Shown here: in pieces, positions 1 to 5,984 of the stretch
How the letters are laid out: each line of letters opens with the position of its first letter
Numbering within the stretch: position 1 is the first letter of the stretch
Assembly: GCA_965555375.1 (NCBI GenBank)
Contig: CBEWDL010000172.1
Span: forward strand, 1 to 6,077
DNA length: 6,077 nucleotides
From: CBDVBL01 sp965555375
Lineage (GTDB): Bacteria; Zixibacteria; MSB-5A5; UBA10806
Direction: 5' to 3'
The notes under the pieces: model-generated
Told to the model about the DNA's origin: nothing
What the model saw: the letters and a program-made list of their open reading frames with translations, nothing else
Databases searched by the model: none
Position numbers and translations under genes: made by a program

Positions 1-1
1 G

Positions 2-1612
2 TCGGCGATATCCTCGCTAAGTCTCGATGCGGAAAAGGGCCAATATCTGGCTCTTCTCGGCCCCAACGGTTCCGGTAAGTCGACGCTGATAAAAGCGCTA
101 TGCGGGATGGTTCCTCTTAAGAGCGGATATATTAAGATATCCGGCAAGATGGTTTCTCCCGGGCGATTCGGCGAGGATCTCTTCGGTACAGTCGCTGCCG
201 TGTTCCAGGAGCCGTCGGGGCAATTTTTGATGCCCGATGTCAGGCTGGAGATCCTATCGGTGCTTCAGAATCTCGGTCTTTCACATGAAGTCCAGACGGA
301 TAGATTCGATCGGATCATCGAGCGATTTTCTTTGCATGATCTTCTGGGAAAAAGCCCCGATTCTTTATCCGGTGGCCAGATGCAAATGGTCAATCTGGCC
401 TGTGCTCTGGCGGTTTTGCCCGAGGTTTTGCTTTTAGACGAGCCGACCACATTCCTCGACACTCATTATCGGCGGATCCTGCTCGATCACCTCGATTCTC
501 TCTGCGATGATGGTCTGACGATTTTGCACGTGACTCAATATCCCGACGAGGCATTACGATCCCGCAGAGTATTGATTCTCGACTCCGGGGAGCTGATCTC
601 CGATGGAAATCCCTGGGCGGTCTTAAAAGATCACGATTTGCTTAACAGCCACAATTTGAGAATGCCTCGAAGGGTTGCCTGCAAGAGATGGCTCGGATTC
701 GATTATGCCGAAAGCGGCGCAATCGAATCATTTTGCTCAAATATCGATAGCAGGGAAGATTTAGTGATTGGGAAAAAGCCTGATCTTTCAGAGCCGAACG
801 ATCCATATATCCACGCCGGAAATATCTATTTCGAATATGCCCCGGATTCCTTTTCCATGGAAATAGATAATTTAGAACTGTATAGAGGGCAAATAGTCGG
901 TCTGGTCGGGCCCACCGGTTCAGGAAAATCGACTTTGGCTTTCTTGCTGGCCGGGCTTCTGAAGCCTGAGAATGGCAATATTGAGCTATTGGGGAAACCG
1001 TTATCGACTTATGAAAACAAAGCCCTCAGGCAGCGCGTCGGCATAAGCTGGCAAATGCCCGATCCCGTTCTTATAGGCCCGACTGTGGCAGATGATATCA
1101 GCTTCATCGTCAAAAACCTGAAGATGGAGAATGTCGATATCGGAGCGATCTTATCGAAGGTAGGTCTGGCGGGGTTCGAGGATAGAATCGTGGATTCCCT
1201 CTCCGGCGGCGAAAAGCGCAAATTGTCTTTGGCCTGTGTGCTGACCTCCGATCCCGATTGCGTAATCCTCGACGAACCATCGGCCTTTCTGGATCCATCG
1301 GCGCAGGAGGATCTTATCGCGATCATCAAGAAAATCGCCGATTCGGGTACCGGTGTTCTTGTGATCGGTCATGATATTCCTTTTATATCTGAACTGGCCG
1401 AGCGAATTATGGGGTTGAAGGATGGGAGAATTATATTCGATCTGCCGTCAAATGAGTTTTTCTTTGATCCGGCATATTCAGCGAAGCTGGGTCTAATGCC
1501 TGATCCTCTGGTGGAGCTTCGCAAGTGTCTTGCAGATAAAGGGATAGCGATTCCGTGGGGATCTCTGGACCCACAACGGATAGCGAATTATATAGGATCG
1601 ACTGAACCATGA
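2..1612 (+). CDS. ECF-type ABC transporter ATP-binding protein with two fused ABC domains (5' partial)
   Basis: This cytoplasmic ATPase would power an energy-coupling-factor importer for a vitamin, metal or similar micronutrient. The reading frame is open from base 2, and Walker A (GPNGSGKST) is at 59-85, so the gene starts upstream and the Met at 107 is internal. Of the 536 visible residues, domain 1 has the Q-loop Gln at 69, LSGGQ at 122-126 and LLLDEP around 143-148. Domain 2 has GPTGSGKST at 303-311, the Q-loop Gln at 351, LSGGE at 400-404, VILDEP around 421-426 and the H-loop His at 457. In domain 1 the H-loop reads HVTQ (Gln 179) where His is usual. The Q-helix pattern P-x-x-Q is kept in domain 1 (Gln 74), but in domain 2 it reads PDPV. 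The C-terminal tail, with GLMPDPLVEL, is typical of ECF ATPases. The S and T subunits, and hence the substrate, lie outside the window. A generic double-domain ABC ATPase is the alternative. Confidence 0.92.
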   Translation, partial: SAISSLSLDAEKGQYLALLGPNGSGKSTLIKALCGMVPLKSGYIKISGKMVSPGRFGEDLFGTVAAVFQEPSGQFLMPDVRLEILSVLQNLGLSHEVQTDRFDRIIERFSLHDLLGKSPDSLSGGQMQMVNLACALAVLPEVLLLDEPTTFLDTHYRRILLDHLDSLCDDGLTILHVTQYPDEALRSRRVLILDSGELISDGNPWAVLKDHDLLNSHNLRMPRRVACKRWLGFDYAESGAIESFCSNIDSREDLVIGKKPDLSEPNDPYIHAGNIYFEYAPDSFSMEIDNLELYRGQIVGLVGPTGSGKSTLAFLLAGLLKPENGNIELLGKPLSTYENKALRQRVGISWQMPDPVLIGPTVADDISFIVKNLKMENVDIGAILSKVGLAGFEDRIVDSLSGGEKRKLSLACVLTSDPDCVILDEPSAFLDPSAQEDLIAIIKKIADSGTGVLVIGHDIPFISELAERIMGLKDGRIIFDLPSNEFFFDPAYSAKLGLMPDPLVELRKCLADKGIAIPWGSLDPQRIANYIGSTEP

Positions 1613-1626
1613 TAGCTGAAATTCGC

Positions 1627-1653
1627 TTGACTTTGTGGATTGCAGAATTTAAT
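1627..1653 (+). promoter_or_regulatory. Possible sigma-70-type promoter for the pyr operon
   Basis: TTGACT at 1627-1632 matches five of six -35 consensus bases. TTTAAT at 1648-1653 matches five of six -10 bases. The 15-base spacer is shorter than the usual 17. An alternative -10, ATTAAT at 1652-1657, gives a spacer of 19. Transcription would start near 1660 and give a leader of about 65 bases before the terminator. The position, between the ABC gene stop and the terminator ahead of pyrR, is what an attenuated operon needs. The motif match alone is weak, and the organism's sigma-factor preferences are unknown. Confidence 0.35.
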
Positions 1654-1670
1654 TAATGGGAGCATTGAGG

Positions 1671-1697
1671 TTTCTTACCGATTGAAGCGGTATGAGA
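1671..1697 (+). promoter_or_regulatory. Leader hairpin upstream of pyrR, candidate anti-antiterminator
   Basis: TACCG at 1676-1680 pairs with CGGTA at 1688-1692 around a 7-base loop. After a T-T mismatch (1675/1693), four more pairs form, between 1671-1674 and 1694-1697, one of them G-U. This stem captures bases 1688-1694, which could otherwise pair with the 5' arm of the downstream terminator. It therefore occupies the place of the PyrR-binding anti-antiterminator in Gram-positive pyr leaders. The loop does not match the Bacillus consensus (ARUCCNGNGAGGYU), so PyrR binding here is inferred from position only. Confidence 0.4.
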
Positions 1698-1730
1698 ATG
1701 TCTAAAGATAAAGCAGCCGATAACATCCGC
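1687..1730 (+). promoter_or_regulatory. Candidate antiterminator pairing in the pyr leader
   Basis: GCGG at 1687-1690 pairs with CCGC at 1727-1730. ATG at 1692-1694 pairs with CAT at 1724-1726. This makes seven pairs with a single bulged T at 1691, enclosing 29 bases. The pairing cannot coexist with the terminator stem (it uses 1725-1730) or with the upstream hairpin (it uses 1688-1694). That gives the three-way exclusive geometry of an attenuator. The pairing was found by eye, and its stability against the terminator was not calculated. Confidence 0.35.
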
Positions 1731-1750
1731 CACCGAGGCGGATTTTTTTT
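1725..1750 (+). terminator. Intrinsic terminator (attenuator candidate) ahead of pyrR
   Basis: ATCCGCC at 1725-1731 and GGCGGAT at 1737-1743 form a perfect 7-pair stem with a 5-base loop. A run of eight T residues follows at 1743-1750. This is a textbook Rho-independent terminator on the plus strand. It lies 112 bases after the ABC transporter stop and 47 bases before the pyrR start. It could simply end the transporter transcript. Its position close to pyrR, with an alternative pairing partner upstream, favours regulated attenuation of the pyr operon. It may serve both roles. Confidence 0.85.
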
Positions 1751-1788
1751 GCATATGAACTGTGGAAGAGACGCGATTTCATATTAGC

Positions 1789-1793
1789 GGAGG
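1789..1793 (+). promoter_or_regulatory. Ribosome binding site fixing the pyrR start
   Basis: GGAGG at 1789-1793 lies four bases before ATG 1798. It selects this ATG over the in-frame GTG at 1762, which has no purine-rich sequence before it. The GTG would also add twelve residues that PyrR proteins do not normally carry. Confidence 0.8.
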
Positions 1794-1797
1794 CTTA

Positions 1798-2355
1798 ATG
1801 GCGAAGGTTACCCCGGTAAGAATTATGAATAGAGAATCGATAAAGCTGGCTCTAAATAGAATCTGCCACGAGATTATCGAGCGAAATAAAGGTATAGAAA
1901 AAATTGTTATCATAGGAATACGAACCAGAGGGGCGATTCTGGCCGAAAGAGTGGCGAAAATTCTGGGTAAAATCGGTAAGAAGAAGGTGCCGGTCGGGAT
2001 AATGGATATCACGTTATACCGCGACGACATTCAGGACAAGCTCGATCAGCCTCTGGTCCAGAAAACCGAGATTCTCTTCGATATTGCCGATAAGGTGGTG
2101 ATTTTGGTCGATGACGTCCTCTACACGGGGCGAACTGTTCGAGCCGCCCTGGATGCCATCATCGATTTCGGAAGGCCCCGTGCGATTCAGCTCGCGGTGC
2201 TTATGGATAGGGGGTTGCGTGAGCTTCCGATCAGGGCCGATTATGTCGGCCGGGATCTGCCGACTTCTTATTCGGAGCGGGTCGAGGTGCATCTGAAAGA
2301 GGAAAATGGGGTTGACGAGGTTATCATAGATAGAAGCGGCAGGGGAGGCGTATGA
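1798..2355 (+). CDS. pyrR: PyrR: bifunctional pyr operon regulator / uracil phosphoribosyltransferase
   Basis: PyrR proteins bind pyr mRNA leaders in response to UMP/UTP versus PRPP and so control pyrimidine genes. Many also convert uracil and PRPP to UMP. The product from ATG 1798 has 185 residues, close to the usual 180 or so. The phosphoribosyltransferase PRPP loop is plain at residues 101-113 (VILVDDVLYTGRT). The PyrR-specific block at 137-157 includes DRGLRELPIRADYVGR and then LPTS. The N-terminal NRESIKLALNRICHEI helix and the GIRTRGAILAERV segment (40-52) are also typical. The start is set by GGAGG at 1789-1793. The stop overlaps the pyrB start by four bases (ATGA), which suggests translational coupling. 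The leader upstream holds a terminator with a possible antiterminator, so autoregulation by attenuation is likely. Whether this PyrR keeps RNA binding, or only the enzyme activity, cannot be read from the sequence. Confidence 0.95.
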   Translation: MAKVTPVRIMNRESIKLALNRICHEIIERNKGIEKIVIIGIRTRGAILAERVAKILGKIGKKKVPVGIMDITLYRDDIQDKLDQPLVQKTEILFDIADKVVILVDDVLYTGRTVRAALDAIIDFGRPRAIQLAVLMDRGLRELPIRADYVGRDLPTSYSERVEVHLKEENGVDEVIIDRSGRGGV

Positions 2356-3290
2356 GCTTACAGATCCGCCATCTTCTGGGCCTCGAAGGCGTTTCAGCCG
2401 ATGATATAAACCTGATTCTCGATACTACCATCTCATTTAAGGAAATTCTTGCCAGGAAAATCCCCAAGGTGCCGACTCTGCGTGGAGTGACCGTGGTCAA
2501 TTTGTTTTACGAGTCCTCCACTCGCACCCGGATCTCATTCGAGCTGGCCGAAAAAAGACTGTCCGCCGATACGGTCAATTTTTCAACCTCCAGCTCGTCG
2601 GTGGCAAAGGGTGAAAGTCTCAAAGATACGGTCTGGAATATCGAGGCCATGAAGATCGATATAGTGGTTATCAGGCATCAGGCCGCCGGGGCGCCCCATT
2701 ACCTTTCGACATGCTGCAAATCGACGATTATCAACGCCGGCGACGGCGCTCATGAACATCCCACGCAGGCGCTTCTGGATATGTACACCATCAGGGAGAA
2801 ATATGGTCATATCGAGGGATTGAAAGTCGTCATTGTCGGAGACATAAAGCATTCTCGCGTTGCCCGTTCCAACATCTGGGGCCTCTTGACCATGGGCGCC
2901 GAAGTGGCCGTATGCGGCCCGCCAACTCTCCTGCCGGTGGAGATGGAGAAATTCGGCGTGGCGGTATATGACGATCTCGACAAGGCTCTACAAGGCGCCG
3001 ATGTGGTCAATGTCCTGAGAATTCAAAAAGAAAGACAACAAGCGGGATTGCTCCCCTCGCTTCGGGAATACAGTCGCTATTACGGCATAACGCACGACCG
3101 TTTGAAAAATCTCAACGAAGATTTTACCATCATGCATCCCGGCCCCATGAATAGAGGAGTTGAAATCTCATCGGAGGTTGCGGAGGGACCGTATTCCGTT
3201 ATTCTGCCGCAGGTCGCCAACGGGGTGGCGGTGAGAATGGCATTGCTCTATTTACTCTCAGGCGGAAGAGGTAAGGTAGATGAGGAATAA
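2352..3290 (+). CDS. pyrB: Aspartate carbamoyltransferase catalytic subunit PyrB
   Basis: This enzyme joins carbamoyl phosphate and L-aspartate to give N-carbamoyl-L-aspartate, the second step of de novo UMP synthesis, in the cytoplasm. The 312 residues match catalytic chains of about 300-310. The carbamoyl-phosphate signature SSTRTRISFE is at 55-64. The KGES of the 80s loop, which reaches into the neighbouring subunit, is at 86-89. HPTQALLD is at 136-143, GDIKHSRVARS at 163-173 and VLRIQ at 221-225. HPGPMNRGVEI is at 262-272. All expected active-site residues (such as Arg 58, Lys 86, His 136, Arg 169, Arg 223 and Gln 225) are present. GGGGAGG at 2342-2348 serves as the ribosome binding site inside the end of pyrR. 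The last 11 bases overlap pyrC. No pyrI regulatory-chain gene is adjacent, so control is probably at expression level, or through a complex with the dihydroorotase. Confidence 0.97.
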   Translation: MSLQIRHLLGLEGVSADDINLILDTTISFKEILARKIPKVPTLRGVTVVNLFYESSTRTRISFELAEKRLSADTVNFSTSSSSVAKGESLKDTVWNIEAMKIDIVVIRHQAAGAPHYLSTCCKSTIINAGDGAHEHPTQALLDMYTIREKYGHIEGLKVVIVGDIKHSRVARSNIWGLLTMGAEVAVCGPPTLLPVEMEKFGVAVYDDLDKALQGADVVNVLRIQKERQQAGLLPSLREYSRYYGITHDRLKNLNEDFTIMHPGPMNRGVEISSEVAEGPYSVILPQVANGVAVRMALLYLLSGGRGKVDEE

Positions 3291-4566
3291 TCTGGAGCTT
3301 TCGGGGGGGAGGATAATCGATCCGGTGACCGGTTATATGGGCACAGGCACGATTCATATTTCCGGCGGTAAGATCGCAAAAGTCGAAAAGCGGAAAAGAT
3401 CTGGTGGTTCCGGCAAGAACATAATCGACCTCAAAGGCTTGCTGGTCTGCCCCGGTTTCATAGATATGCATGTACATCTGAGGGAACCGGGAAGGGAAGA
3501 TGAAGAAACCATCATGTCCGGGTCGGAGGCCGCCGCCGCCGGGGGCTTCACGTCAATAGCCTGCATGCCCAATACCGAGCCCCCCATCGATAATGTAGAA
3601 GGGGTCGAATATATCAATGACCGCGCCATGATGGCGCCGGTGAAAGTTTATCCTGTCGGCGCTATAACGGTCGGGCGAAAAGGGAAAAACTTAACCGAGA
3701 TGCTGGAGATGTCCGGTTGCGGAGCGGTGGCTTTTTCCGACGACGGTTCCGGCGTGCAGAATAACGATATCATGCGACGCGCCCTTGAATACGTCCGGGC
3801 CTGCGATGTCCCTCTGATATCCCATTGCGAATTTTCCGACCTGACTGCCGATGGCGTCATGCATGAGGGCTATGTATCTACGCAACTTGGACTTAGAGGG
3901 ATACCGTCGGTGGCCGAGGAGCTAATGGTGGCCAGGGATATTATGCTGGCTGAATTTACGGAGAGCCGCATCCATATAGCCCATGTCTCGACAGCCGGAT
4001 CGGTGGAATTGATAAAAAGGGCGAAAAAGGCCAAAATCAATGTCACCGCGGAGGCCGCACCGCATCATTTCACCCTGACTGATGATCTGGTTAAGTCGTT
4101 CGATACCAACCTGAAAGTCAGCCCGCCGCTGCGCACGCAAAAAGATGTCGATGCCATCAGGAAGGGGTTGAAGGACGGCACTATCGATGCCATTGCCACC
4201 GACCATGCGCCTCATTCGGTCGAGGAGAAGGAACTCGAGTTCGACAACGCCCCGTTCGGCATGATCGGGCTGGAAACGGCGGTCGGATTGGTTGCTACCG
4301 AGCTTGTCGGAAAAAAGGTCCTGACCTGGCCGCAGGCGGTTCACAGGCTCTCCACGGCGCCGGCGAGGATATTGAATATTCCGGGCGGCACACTTGAAGA
4401 GGGCGCCCCCGCCGATATTACAGTCATCGACCCGTCGCTTGAATGGGTGGTCGATCCCGACAAATTCAAATCCCTCTCTCGCAATACGCCTTTCGCCGGC
4501 TGGAAGCTGAAGGGCAAGCCGGTCATGACCATTGTTGACGGGAATATTGCCTATTCGTCATTGTAG
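3280..4566 (+). CDS. pyrC: Dihydroorotase PyrC (type I, amidohydrolase superfamily)
   Basis: It cyclises N-carbamoyl-L-aspartate to dihydroorotate, the third step of UMP synthesis, using zinc. The 428 residues fit the class I enzymes. The metal-binding DMHVHLREPG is at 62-71 (His 64, His 66). FSDDG at 152-156 carries the Asp (154) that bridges metals in Aquifex- and Bacillus-type enzymes. His 182 lies in ISHCE and His 235 in HIAHVST. The catalytic Asp 308 is in ATDHAPH at 306-312. NLKVSPPLR is at 277-285. All ligands are intact, so this is an active enzyme and not one of the inactive pyrC-like partners found beside some pyrB genes. The start ATG overlaps pyrB by 11 bases and is preceded by AAGAGGT at 3266-3272. 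The adjacent genes and intact active sites fit an ATCase-dihydroorotase assembly such as that of Aquifex, but that is inference. Confidence 0.97.
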   Translation: MRNNLELSGGRIIDPVTGYMGTGTIHISGGKIAKVEKRKRSGGSGKNIIDLKGLLVCPGFIDMHVHLREPGREDEETIMSGSEAAAAGGFTSIACMPNTEPPIDNVEGVEYINDRAMMAPVKVYPVGAITVGRKGKNLTEMLEMSGCGAVAFSDDGSGVQNNDIMRRALEYVRACDVPLISHCEFSDLTADGVMHEGYVSTQLGLRGIPSVAEELMVARDIMLAEFTESRIHIAHVSTAGSVELIKRAKKAKINVTAEAAPHHFTLTDDLVKSFDTNLKVSPPLRTQKDVDAIRKGLKDGTIDAIATDHAPHSVEEKELEFDNAPFGMIGLETAVGLVATELVGKKVLTWPQAVHRLSTAPARILNIPGGTLEEGAPADITVIDPSLEWVVDPDKFKSLSRNTPFAGWKLKGKPVMTIVDGNIAYSSL

Positions 4567-4568
4567 TA

Positions 4569-4988
4569 ATGCCTGCCTACAGAGATAAAATCAAAGTCAA
4601 AGCTAAAGGCTATTGCAGCATCCACGATATCACCTCCGATGTCGTCGGCATAGTCGAGAAATCCGGTCTCAGTCAGGGGATCTGCACGGTGGCTGTGGCC
4701 GGTTCCACCGCCGCAATCAGCACCGTCGAGTATGAACCGGGCCTGCTGGAAGATATCCCCAGGCTTCTGGAAAAGATAATCCCGAGCAACGTTTCCTACG
4801 AGCATGACAAGACTTGGGGCGATGCCAACGGCTTTTCGCATCTCCGTTCTTTTCTTATAAAAACATCGTTGACCGTGCCGTTCGATAGCGGCCAGCTCGA
4901 TCTGGGCACCTGGCAGCAGATAATCCTGCTCGATTTCGACAATAGATCGCGCTCCCGCGAATTGATTGTTCAGCTCGTGGGGGAATAG
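4569..4988 (+). CDS. yjbQ: YjbQ / UPF0047 family protein (secondary thiamine-phosphate synthase)
   Basis: The family comprises small cytoplasmic trimeric proteins. Escherichia coli YjbQ has weak thiamine-phosphate synthase activity, and the true role is unsettled. This 139-residue product has the family's length and pattern: SGLSQGICTVAVAGSTAA at 32-49, YEPGLLEDI at 55-63, His 79 in YEHD, NGFSHLRSFL at 87-96 and LGTWQQIIL at 112-120. The basic RSRSREL follows at 126-132. Most members read HTTAA where this one has GSTAA, so Gly 45 replaces a conserved His. The second motif His (91) is kept. The sequence resembles a divergent GSTAA/EYEPG subgroup and is not a decayed copy. It starts two bases after the pyrC stop with no clear ribosome binding site, so it probably depends on translational coupling. 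An in-frame TGA at 4536-4538 and the lack of ATG, GTG or TTG after it rule out a longer start. Confidence 0.88.
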   Translation: MPAYRDKIKVKAKGYCSIHDITSDVVGIVEKSGLSQGICTVAVAGSTAAISTVEYEPGLLEDIPRLLEKIIPSNVSYEHDKTWGDANGFSHLRSFLIKTSLTVPFDSGQLDLGTWQQIILLDFDNRSRSRELIVQLVGE

Positions 4989-5984
4989 GTGGATATCCTC
5001 TCCAGACTCGGGTTTTCATCTATAAGATGGGCAAAAGACCACCTTGTGATCCTCGATCAACGTCGGTTGCCTTTAAAAGAAGACTATCGAGAGCTGCGTT
5101 CGGTCGAAGACGTATCTGACGCCATTTCCACGCTTGCTATCCGGGGCGCCCCGCTGATCGGCATCGCCGCCGCATACGGGCTTTGCCTTTTGCCGGAGCC
5201 ATCGAACGCTGAAGCATTCGAGAATGCGTGTGGCTTATTGAAGTCCACCCGACCGACCGCGGCAAACCTCTCCTGGGCTGTTGACCGGATGGCATCAAAG
5301 CAGAATGAATGTATCAGCCATGATAATTTGCTGGAGATCCTGATCGAAGAGGCGCGTAGCATTCACAGGGAAGATGAACTTATGTGTGATCGCATGGGGG
5401 CCTTCGGCAATGAAATCATCCCCGATCCATGCCGCATACTTACGCACTGCAATACGGGGGCGCTGGCCACGGGTGGAATCGGCACCGCCCTGGGGGTTAT
5501 ATACACCGCTTTTTTCTCCGGCAAAAGAGTAGAAGTCTGGGTCGATGAAACCCGTCCCGTCCTGCAGGGCGCCAGGCTTACCGCCTGGGAGCTGTCGAAG
5601 GCAAAAATCCCTTTCAAACTTATCACGGATAATATGGCCGGTCACCTGATGTCTGGCGGACAGGTTGACCTCGTTATGACCGGGGCCGACAGAGTTGCGA
5701 AAAATCTCGATTTTGCCAACAAAATCGGGACATATACCCTGGCAGTCCTGGCCCGTCATCATGGAATACCTTTCTATTCAGCGGCGCCGTCGACCACATT
5801 CGATTCGGACTGTCCGGATGGGCAATCCATAGCCATAGAAATGCGCGGGGATGATGAGATTAAGAAAATCGGAGGCTCTCAGATTGCCCCGCCGGATTCT
5901 CAAGCCTATAACCCGGCATTCGATATTACTCCGCACGAGCTGATAAAAGGCATTATAACCGACCAGGGCATCTTGAAACCATAG
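4989..5984 (+). CDS. mtnA: S-methyl-5-thioribose-1-phosphate isomerase MtnA
   Basis: It isomerises 5-methylthioribose 1-phosphate to 5-methylthioribulose 1-phosphate in methionine salvage from methylthioadenosine. The 331 residues show the aIF2B-like isomerase fold. IRWAKDHLVILDQRRLP is at 12-28, RGAPLIG at 52-58 and RPTAANLSWAVDRM at 88-101. The catalytic Cys 154 is in THCNTGALATGGIGTALG. ETRPVLQGARLTAWEL is at 187-202, DNMA at 214-217, the catalytic Asp 234 in GADR, and NKIGTY at 244-249. Cys and Asp are 80 residues apart, as in the Bacillus enzyme (160 and 240). The usual NGD after GADR is NLD here (239-241), a mild change. The GTG start directly follows the yjbQ stop, and GGGGGA at 4979-4984 serves as a weak ribosome binding site. 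Ribose-1,5-bisphosphate isomerase or an eIF2B relative is less likely given the ETRPxLQGxRLTAWEL motif. No other methionine-salvage gene is visible. Confidence 0.95.
   Translation: MDILSRLGFSSIRWAKDHLVILDQRRLPLKEDYRELRSVEDVSDAISTLAIRGAPLIGIAAAYGLCLLPEPSNAEAFENACGLLKSTRPTAANLSWAVDRMASKQNECISHDNLLEILIEEARSIHREDELMCDRMGAFGNEIIPDPCRILTHCNTGALATGGIGTALGVIYTAFFSGKRVEVWVDETRPVLQGARLTAWELSKAKIPFKLITDNMAGHLMSGGQVDLVMTGADRVAKNLDFANKIGTYTLAVLARHHGIPFYSAAPSTTFDSDCPDGQSIAIEMRGDDEIKKIGGSQIAPPDSQAYNPAFDITPHELIKGIITDQGILKP

Noticed and set aside
107..1612. ABC ATPase starting at ATG 107
   Set aside because: The frame continues upstream to base 2 with an intact Walker A motif at 59-85, so this Met is internal and the true start lies before the window.
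1658..1673. Bacillus-type PyrR-binding loop around GAGGTT
   Set aside because: Only the 3' half of the consensus matches (GAGGYU). The 5' half (ARUCC) is absent and cannot pair with it.
1762..1797. Upstream GTG start for pyrR
   Set aside because: No ribosome binding site precedes GTG 1762. The ATG at 1798 has GGAGG four bases before it and gives the normal PyrR length.
3922..4344. 140-codon minus-strand frame inside pyrC
   Set aside because: It is a shadow of the conserved dihydroorotase coding sequence, with no family resemblance.
5295..5762. 155-codon minus-strand frame inside mtnA
   Set aside because: It lies antisense to a clearly conserved enzyme, its translation is low-complexity with no recognisable motif, and no ribosome binding site was noted.
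4989..5984. Ribose-1,5-bisphosphate isomerase or eIF2B-like protein instead of MtnA
   Set aside because: The ETRPVLQGARLTAWEL, THCNTG and GADR...NKIGTY motifs, with the 80-residue Cys-Asp spacing, match MtnA specifically.
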